Source of the DNA: Cyanobacteriota bacterium
GTDB taxonomy: Bacteria > Cyanobacteriota > Cyanobacteriia > PCC-6307 > Cyanobiaceae
Length of the DNA: 10,031 nucleotides
Direction of reading: 5' to 3'
Assembly: GCA_947463165.1 (NCBI GenBank)
Contig: CANHSW010000049.1
Span: 1-10,031, forward strand
The notes beneath the pieces are model-generated. The model searched no databases. It was given only the letters and a program-made list of their open reading frames with translations, and was not told the DNA's origin. Below, one piece after another: positions 5,918 to 10,031 of this stretch. The position numbers and the translations under genes are program-made. Numbering within the stretch: position 1 is the first letter of the stretch; each line of letters begins with the position of its first letter.

Positions 5918-6874
5918 TCAGTCCAGAAGCGCGGCCGCCAGGGCCAGGGCGCCGGAGCAGGCATCGCCGCTAGGGCTCACCAGGCTCGCCCCGGGCAGCG
6001 ACAGCTGCAGGCTTTGCTCAAAGTGGCGTCGCAGTTGCCGCAGGTGCGTCAGCGCTCCCCCCACCGGGCACACGGGAGCCGCCGGCATGGCCAGGGCTGT
6101 GGCCACCCCAACCACCAGCTCGGCGAGGGCCGTGGCCGAGCGCCGCACGATCACGAACGCCTCTCGATCGCCGGCCCCGGCGAGGCGATCCACCACCGGG
6201 GCCAGCCGCGCGAAGCCGGCGGCACCGAAATCACTGGCCACCACCGCCGCCTTCACCGCCTGGGCCGAGTCGGCGCCCAGGGCCTGCCAGAGGGCTGAGC
6301 GCAGGGGGGTTTCGGCCCTGCGGCCGTCCGCCATGGCCACACTGGCCGCCAGACCATCGCGGCCGATGTCCATGGCGGAGCCGGCCCCATCCAGCAGCCA
6401 GCCCCAGCCACCACAGCGATGGCTGTGGCCAGCCCCATCTCGCCCGACGGCGATAGCGCCGGTGCCGCTGATCACCAGCACTCCCGCGCCAGCGCCAAAG
6501 GCCCCGGCCAGGGCAGTGCGCTCGTCGCCGGTAACGGCCACCATCGCTGGCGCCAGGCCCAGGGCCGCGGCGGCCAGGCTTTGGCCGCGGCCCTGCAGCT
6601 CGCTGCCCTGTTCCACGCCGCTGGCCCCCACCGCTGCGGCCGCCAGGGGGGACAGGTTGGATGCGCTCAACTGGGCGCGAGCGGCGGCCAGGCTGCTGGT
6701 GAGGGCCGCCTGGAAGCGCGCCGGGCCGTCGGCGGCGGCCAGGTGGCTGACGCCGCTGCCGCTGCCTTCCGCCAGCGGTTCCAACCTGGTGCTGGAGTCA
6801 GCGGCCTGCACCAGGGCGAGTCGGCAGCGGGTGTGGGTTTGGCCGGCATCAAAGCCGGCGATCAGTTGGGGCAT
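5918..6874 (-). CDS. BadF/BadG-family sugar kinase-like ATPase (N-acetylglucosamine kinase-like)
   Basis: 318 residues with the actin/hexokinase (ASKHA) nucleotide-binding pattern: FDAGQTHTRC (8-17) as the phosphate-1 loop, TGDERTALAG (115-124) with a likely catalytic-base D117, and ISGTGAIAVGRDG (135-147) as the phosphate-2 loop. GGWGWLLDGAGSAMDIGRDG (155-174) and a C-terminal glycine-rich stretch also fit. The family includes eukaryotic GlcNAc kinase and bacterial BadF/BadG ATPases; the length fits single-domain GlcNAc kinases. In most relatives the block after GWG reads LLGDEGS, here LLDGAGS, so two acidic residues are missing and the substrate may differ. It starts 30 bp after ictB on the same strand and faces glmM convergently. 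GlcNAc phosphorylation in amino-sugar recycling is a reasonable guess but not proven. The ATG at 6874 has no clear Shine-Dalgarno. Confidence 0.82.
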   Translation of the reverse strand: MPQLIAGFDAGQTHTRCRLALVQAADSSTRLEPLAEGSGSGVSHLAAADGPARFQAALTSSLAAARAQLSASNLSPLAAAAVGASGVEQGSELQGRGQSLAAAALGLAPAMVAVTGDERTALAGAFGAGAGVLVISGTGAIAVGRDGAGHSHRCGGWGWLLDGAGSAMDIGRDGLAASVAMADGRRAETPLRSALWQALGADSAQAVKAAVVASDFGAAGFARLAPVVDRLAGAGDREAFVIVRRSATALAELVVGVATALAMPAAPVCPVGGALTHLRQLRRHFEQSLQLSLPGASLVSPSGDACSGALALAAALLD

Positions 6875-6904
6875 CCCGGAGGCTGGGTGGAGCTGGTGGC
6901 TGAA

Positions 6905-8416
6905 TCAGGCCCAAGGGTCTGGAAGGATCACATTGGGCTTTGGCCCGCTGGCCCCAGGCTCGCTGCTGGCTGGCTGTGGGCCCTTGGTCGCAGGCTGGCC
7001 GTTGGCTGTCTCTGGGCCGCTGGCCCCAGGCTCGCTGGGGATCGTGGCCGTGCTGGTCGCGGGCTGGCCGTTGGCTATGGGCTGTTGGCCATTGGCAGCA
7101 GCTAGCTGGCGGCTGGCCGATTGCGGCTCGCTCACCGCCAGGGTGGCCAGGCAGAACCAGCCGATCAGCTGTACTTCCGGTCGGAAGAAGATGGTGTCTG
7201 TGGCACCTTGAACGCAGAGACCGGCGATGGCGGCGATGGCGCCCAGGGCCGGCAGGGCCCAGCTGGACTCGCCCCGCAGCTGGGCCAGGCCCCGCCGCAG
7301 CGACGCCTGCAATAGCCCCAGCCCCGCCAGCAGGGCGGGAATACCGCCTTCCACCAGCAGTTCCAGGGGCACCGAGTAGGCGCTGAGGGCGTTGAACTTC
7401 GGCTGTTGGTAGAGGGGATAGATCAGATTGAAGGCGGTGTTGCCAGGCCCAATCCCCAGCCAGGGGCGGTCCTGCACCATCTGCAGCGCCGCCATCCACA
7501 CGTTGATGCGGAAGTTGTTGGAGCTGTCCTGGCGGCCCGCCAGCAGGCTCATCGCCCGGATGCGCAGCGGCTCCACCTGGGTGATCGCCACCACCAGCAA
7601 GGCCGCGCCGAAAACCGCAAGTAGCAGCGGAAACAGCCGCCGGGCCAGGGGCGGCCAGCTGCGGGTCTGGCGCAACACCAGCAACAGGCCGATGCCGCCC
7701 AACGCCGCCACCATCCCCAGCCAGCCGCCGCGGCTATAGCTCAAGAACAGGGCAGTGCTGCCCAGCAGCAGGGCGGTGGCGGCATAGAGCTTTTGGGGCC
7801 AGGGCGACCAGCGCAACAGGGCCACCACGGCCAGGGGCAGGATTGGAATCAGATAGCCCGCCAGGAGGTTGGGATTTTCCAGCGGTCCGTAGACCCGGAT
7901 GGTGCCATCGGCCACGGAATTTGGATCGGCCCAGCGGGCCAACTCCGAGGTGTCGCCATAGAGCTGGCGGATGGCGATCACGCTGCTGGCCAGTTCACCG
8001 GCCAGCAGCGCCGCCACGATCCGATCCCACCAGGCGGGGGATCGGGCCAGCAACTGGCGCATCAGGGCATAGACGCCCAGGTAGCTCACCAGCTTGGCCA
8101 GCCCCTTGGCGGCCGCCACCGGTACGGGCGAGGTGCCGCTGGCCAGCAGCATTACTCCCAGGATCACCAGCAACCAGCCGCTGATCGGTCCGATGCGGCC
8201 GGCGGGGGTGCGCAGGGCCCAGAGCAGCCACAGCAGACCCGCTGCAGTAATCAGCAGGCTGAGGCCGGCGCGGGTTACCAGGGGCAGCCCCGCCATCAGC
8301 GCGCAGACCACCAGGCCGCTGATCGGCTCCAGGCGCTGGGCCAGGGGGCCGCCGCTGGCCGCCAGCAAACCCTGCCAGCGCAGCAGCCAGGGAGGGGATG
8401 CGGAGGTGGAAGTCAT
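6905..8416 (-). CDS. ictB: IctB-family membrane protein (O-antigen ligase / Wzy-C superfamily)
   Basis: 503 residues with about ten to twelve hydrophobic segments from residue 31 to 428, an inner-membrane protein. The stretch [22 protein letters not shown] (174-195) and SYSRGGWLG (226-234) are hallmarks of cyanobacterial IctB proteins. [10 protein letters not shown] (317-326) is the typical motif of the O-antigen-ligase-like fold. IctB was first described as a putative bicarbonate transporter, but direct transport is disputed, and the superfamily otherwise contains glycan ligases and polymerases. Its start overlaps the trmB stop by ATGA, so it is probably translationally coupled to trmB. Beyond the last helix there is a tail (about 429-503) rich in Ala, Gly, Pro, Gln and Ser. 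It is built of repeats: ANGQPAT at 448 and 471, SEPGASGP at 461 and 485. The tail looks like a lineage-specific addition. Confidence 0.9.
   Translation of the reverse strand: MTSTSASPPWLLRWQGLLAASGGPLAQRLEPISGLVVCALMAGLPLVTRAGLSLLITAAGLLWLLWALRTPAGRIGPISGWLLVILGVMLLASGTSPVPVAAAKGLAKLVSYLGVYALMRQLLARSPAWWDRIVAALLAGELASSVIAIRQLYGDTSELARWADPNSVADGTIRVYGPLENPNLLAGYLIPILPLAVVALLRWSPWPQKLYAATALLLGSTALFLSYSRGGWLGMVAALGGIGLLLVLRQTRSWPPLARRLFPLLLAVFGAALLVVAITQVEPLRIRAMSLLAGRQDSSNNFRINVWMAALQMVQDRPWLGIGPGNTAFNLIYPLYQQPKFNALSAYSVPLELLVEGGIPALLAGLGLLQASLRRGLAQLRGESSWALPALGAIAAIAGLCVQGATDTIFFRPEVQLIGWFCLATLAVSEPQSASRQLAAANGQQPIANGQPATSTATIPSEPGASGPETANGQPATKGPQPASSEPGASGPKPNVILPDPWA
6935..7075 (-). repeat. 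Tandem 69-72 bp duplication encoding the IctB C-terminal tail
   Basis: Two in-frame units, 7007-7075 and 6935-7006, encode residues 448-470 and 471-494. On the plus strand, exact identities include CGCTGGCCCCAGGCTCGCTG at 6946 and 7018 (72 apart) and GGCTGGCCGTTGGCT at 6993 and 7062 (69 apart). A partial third copy of the ANGQ element lies at residues 441-444. Such near-identity in DNA implies recent duplication that preserved the reading frame. Confidence 0.85.
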
Positions 8417-9177
8417 CGAGCCATGGCCCTGGTTTGGGCAGATGCAGGGGCTGGAGCCGCTGCCGTGGCCGGATTATCGGTGGCTTCTGGCCTGCCGGCC
8501 TCCGCCGACCTGCCGCTGGCGGTGGTGGCCAGGGCGTTGCGCCGGTAGAGCAGCCGATAAACAGGCAGGCCCTGGCGCAGCACCAGGGTTTCTCGCTCCG
8601 TGGGCAGCGGCAGGGGATTGGCGCCATACCAGCGCTCACCATTGGCTGGAGGGTTGCTGGGGGTTTGCGCCGAGAACTGGCCGCTGGTTTCGATCAAGGC
8701 CTGCATCGGCTCGATCACCGCCAGCACATCGCTCTGGATGAATAGTTCCCGGCCCGGGGCCAGGGCCGCGGCCAGGGCCCGCAGCAGCTCCGGTTGCAAT
8801 ACCCGCCGCTTGTGGTGTTTTGCCTTGAACCAGGGATCGGGAAATTGAATTGATACCCGCTCCAGCCGACCGGCCGGCAGCGCCAGCAGCCAGTTTTCCA
8901 GGCTCACATTGGCATTGCAGAACAGATAGTGCAGGTTGGTGAGCTCCAGGGCCTGGCGGTCGGCCTCGGCGGCGGTTACCAGGGGGCGGCGTATCTCCAC
9001 GCCCAGGTAGTTGCGATCGGCTTCCAGCTGGGCCATGGCCAGCAGAAAGCGGCCGCGGGCGCAACCGATGTCCAGGTGGATCGGCCGCTGCGGCTGGGCG
9101 AACAGTTCTTCCGGCGGCGGCAGGGGCCGGGGCAGCTGGAAGAAGCGGCTGAGCGGATTGACGTGTTGGCGCACCAT
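8413..9177 (-). CDS. trmB: tRNA (guanine-N7-)-methyltransferase TrmB
   Basis: 254 residues. TrmB uses S-adenosylmethionine to make m7G, usually at position 46 of tRNA, in the cytoplasm. Visible motifs are the SAM-binding [10 protein letters not shown] (35-44), an acidic end of strand two at LGVEIRR (58-64), the catalytic/tRNA-binding block [15 protein letters not shown] (111-125) with FPDPW intact, and PTERETLVL (192-200) near the end of the core. The core ends about residue 215. The remaining 39 residues are an Ala/Pro/Ser/Thr-rich tail with no recognisable motif, longer than in compact TrmB proteins. The ATG at 9177 is followed directly by a GTG. There is no Shine-Dalgarno; the leader consists of a degenerate tandem repeat whose last unit covers the start codon. 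The stop overlaps the ictB start (ATGA). Confidence 0.95.
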   Translation of the reverse strand: MVRQHVNPLSRFFQLPRPLPPPEELFAQPQRPIHLDIGCARGRFLLAMAQLEADRNYLGVEIRRPLVTAAEADRQALELTNLHYLFCNANVSLENWLLALPAGRLERVSIQFPDPWFKAKHHKRRVLQPELLRALAAALAPGRELFIQSDVLAVIEPMQALIETSGQFSAQTPSNPPANGERWYGANPLPLPTERETLVLRQGLPVYRLLYRRNALATTASGRSAEAGRPEATDNPATAAAPAPASAQTRAMAR

Positions 9178-9272
9178 TGGTTGCTTGTGGCCCGATTAGT
9201 TGCTGGAATCCCGGTTGGTTGCCTGAGGCCCGATTAGTAGCTGCGGGCCGATTAGTTGCTTGAGGGCCGATA
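9174..9272. repeat. Degenerate 18-20 bp tandem repeat filling the FIST-trmB spacer
   Basis: Units on the plus strand start at about 9174 (partial), 9188, 9206, 9226, 9244 and 9263 (partial), with consensus near GGGCCGATTAGTTGCTTG. The best copies are at 9188-9205, 9226-9243 and 9244-9262; the one at 9206-9225 has diverged (CCGGTTGGTTGCCTG). The array spans the FIST gene's stop codon (TTA, 9252-9254) and reaches into the trmB start codon (CAT, 9175-9177), so it makes up the whole spacer. Copies adjoin without unique spacers, so this is not CRISPR. Confidence 0.8.
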
Positions 9273-10031
9273 TGGGGGGTCGTGATCAGGCGGTTCCCCG
9301 GCCGCTGGCTCGCCCTCCTGGGCTTTCACCTTTTGGGGGCTAGGCACCAGCAAGCCCCAGCAGGCGGTGTAGCCGTGCAGGTGGGTGGTGCCGGCCACCG
9401 GGCCGATCTCGCCATTACAAAAGGCCCCGGCCACCGGCAGGCCCGGATAAACAGCCGCACAGGAGTTCACATCGCCGTCTGGCACCCCGTAGAGCCCCTG
9501 GCCCCGGCCCAGGCAGGCGAACAGCAGCCCCAGCAGCGGCTGCTTGTTGCTGCTGGCCTGGCTTTGCAACAACTCCCGCAGTTCCTGGCGGGAGGTGTCG
9601 CCATCGCGCAATTGGAACTGCACCTGCTGGCCCACCCGCATCCGCTCGGCCACGGCGACGGCGCCATTGCGGGGATCGACGCCGATCAAGTTGCGCACCA
9701 GGAAGGCCGAGGGCGCTTCTTCTCCCATGGCGGCCAGGCTGAAGTTGCGGCGCGCCACCCCGAGAAACAGCGAGGTTTTGACCAGGTCTCGATCCGCGGC
9801 ACTGAGGCCGCTGAGGATCTCCTGCAGCGCCGCCACTGGCGTGTTGCGCCGCCCATTGCCCTCACTCACCTCCAGCAGCACGTTGCGCTGGGCTTGCTCC
9901 ACCTCCAGCACCGGGCCGATCGGGCGGCAGCCCTGGGCCACCACCGGTTCCAGCGCCCAGTCGCCGTCGATCAGGCAGCCGATGGCGCCGCCCACCACCT
10001 GCTGGTCAAACAGCAGCGAGCCATGGGGGGC
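9252..10031 (-). CDS. FIST-domain protein (C-terminal part, cut by window edge)
   Basis: 259 residues are visible; the frame is open through the right edge, reading APHGSLLFDQQVVGG at the cut, so the N-terminus lies outside. The visible part matches the FIST_C domain: GCRPIGPVLEV, then NLIGVDPRNGAVAVAERMRV, then GLLFACLGRGQGLYG (168-182 of the visible part), GAFCNGEIGPV (202-212) and HLHGYTACWGLL near the end. FIST (F-box and intracellular signal transduction) domains are thought to be sensory domains for small ligands; in cyanobacteria stand-alone versions are common and their ligand is unknown. I see no attached kinase or cyclase output domain on the C-terminal side. A hydrophilic tail rich in Pro, Glu and Asp (about 231-259) follows the domain. 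The gene is first of the minus-strand series leading to trmB and ictB. A GTG within the frame at 9998 is not the real start. Confidence 0.85.
   Translation of the reverse strand, partial: APHGSLLFDQQVVGGAIGCLIDGDWALEPVVAQGCRPIGPVLEVEQAQRNVLLEVSEGNGRRNTPVAALQEILSGLSAADRDLVKTSLFLGVARRNFSLAAMGEEAPSAFLVRNLIGVDPRNGAVAVAERMRVGQQVQFQLRDGDTSRQELRELLQSQASSNKQPLLGLLFACLGRGQGLYGVPDGDVNSCAAVYPGLPVAGAFCNGEIGPVAGTTHLHGYTACWGLLVPSPQKVKAQEGEPAAGEPPDHDPPYRPSSN

Noticed and set aside
5907..7211. Plus-strand open frame of 434 codons
   Set aside because: Antisense to the kinase-like gene and the end of ictB. Composition is Ala/Arg/Pro/Ser-rich without domains, a GC-bias shadow.
7793..8548. Plus-strand open frame of 251 codons
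   Set aside because: Antisense to ictB and trmB; His/Gln/Arg-rich shadow translation.
9174..9272. CRISPR-like array
   Set aside because: The repeats are only 18-20 bp, degenerate and directly adjacent; there are no unique spacers between copies and no cas genes.
1..10031. HIP1 palindromes (GCGATCGC) as a cyanobacterial signature
   Set aside because: I found only one-off variants such as GCGATCGG (1094-1101) and no perfect copy by eye, so none is annotated.

Overview
The window looks like chromosome of a GC-rich picocyanobacterium of the Cyanobium / Synechococcus (cluster 5) type. Evidence: a thioredoxin-like TxlA protein close to a flavin-dependent thymidylate synthase (thyX), an IctB-family membrane protein, a NIL-domain ferredoxin, cyanobacterial-style GlmM and TrmB, and strong G/C bias that leaves long open frames on the antisense strand of most genes. 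I spotted no perfect GCGATCGC (HIP1) palindrome, which fits picocyanobacteria better than many other cyanobacteria. This taxonomic call is inference from gene content.

Layout. Positions 1-257 (minus) hold the N-terminal part of thyX, cut by the window edge. A 200-bp non-coding gap with several small palindromes follows, then txlA (minus, 458-1045), a membrane-anchored thioredoxin-fold protein. A 92-bp divergent spacer leads to a plus-strand pair, NIL-domain di-[4Fe-4S] ferredoxin (1138-1551) and a multi-pass membrane protein (1548-2015), which overlap by an ATGA. They converge on a long soluble-lytic-transglycosylase-like gene (minus, 2069-4096). Divergent from that are a small two-helix membrane protein (4159-4401) and glmM (4458-5852), both plus. 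glmM converges on a four-gene minus-strand series. In transcription order the series is a FIST-domain protein (partial, runs off the right edge), trmB, ictB (ATGA overlap with trmB) and a BadF/BadG-type sugar kinase-like protein.

Functional themes. Cell-wall metabolism is represented by glmM (GlcN-1-P for UDP-GlcNAc), the lytic transglycosylase, and possibly the N-acetylglucosamine-kinase-like protein facing glmM. Redox and sulfur chemistry are represented by txlA and the NIL-ferredoxin. The remainder is housekeeping (dTMP synthesis, tRNA m7G modification) plus a putative transporter/ligase-family protein and a putative sensor-domain protein.

I see no mobile element, CRISPR array, rRNA or tRNA, and no clear new defence or biosynthetic system. 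The most unusual recurring signal is short, recently duplicated direct repeats at gene edges. They lie at the 3' end of slt, across the glmM stop codon, in the C-terminal tail of ictB, in the N-terminus of the small membrane protein, and as an 18-20 bp tandem array running from the FIST stop codon into the trmB start codon.
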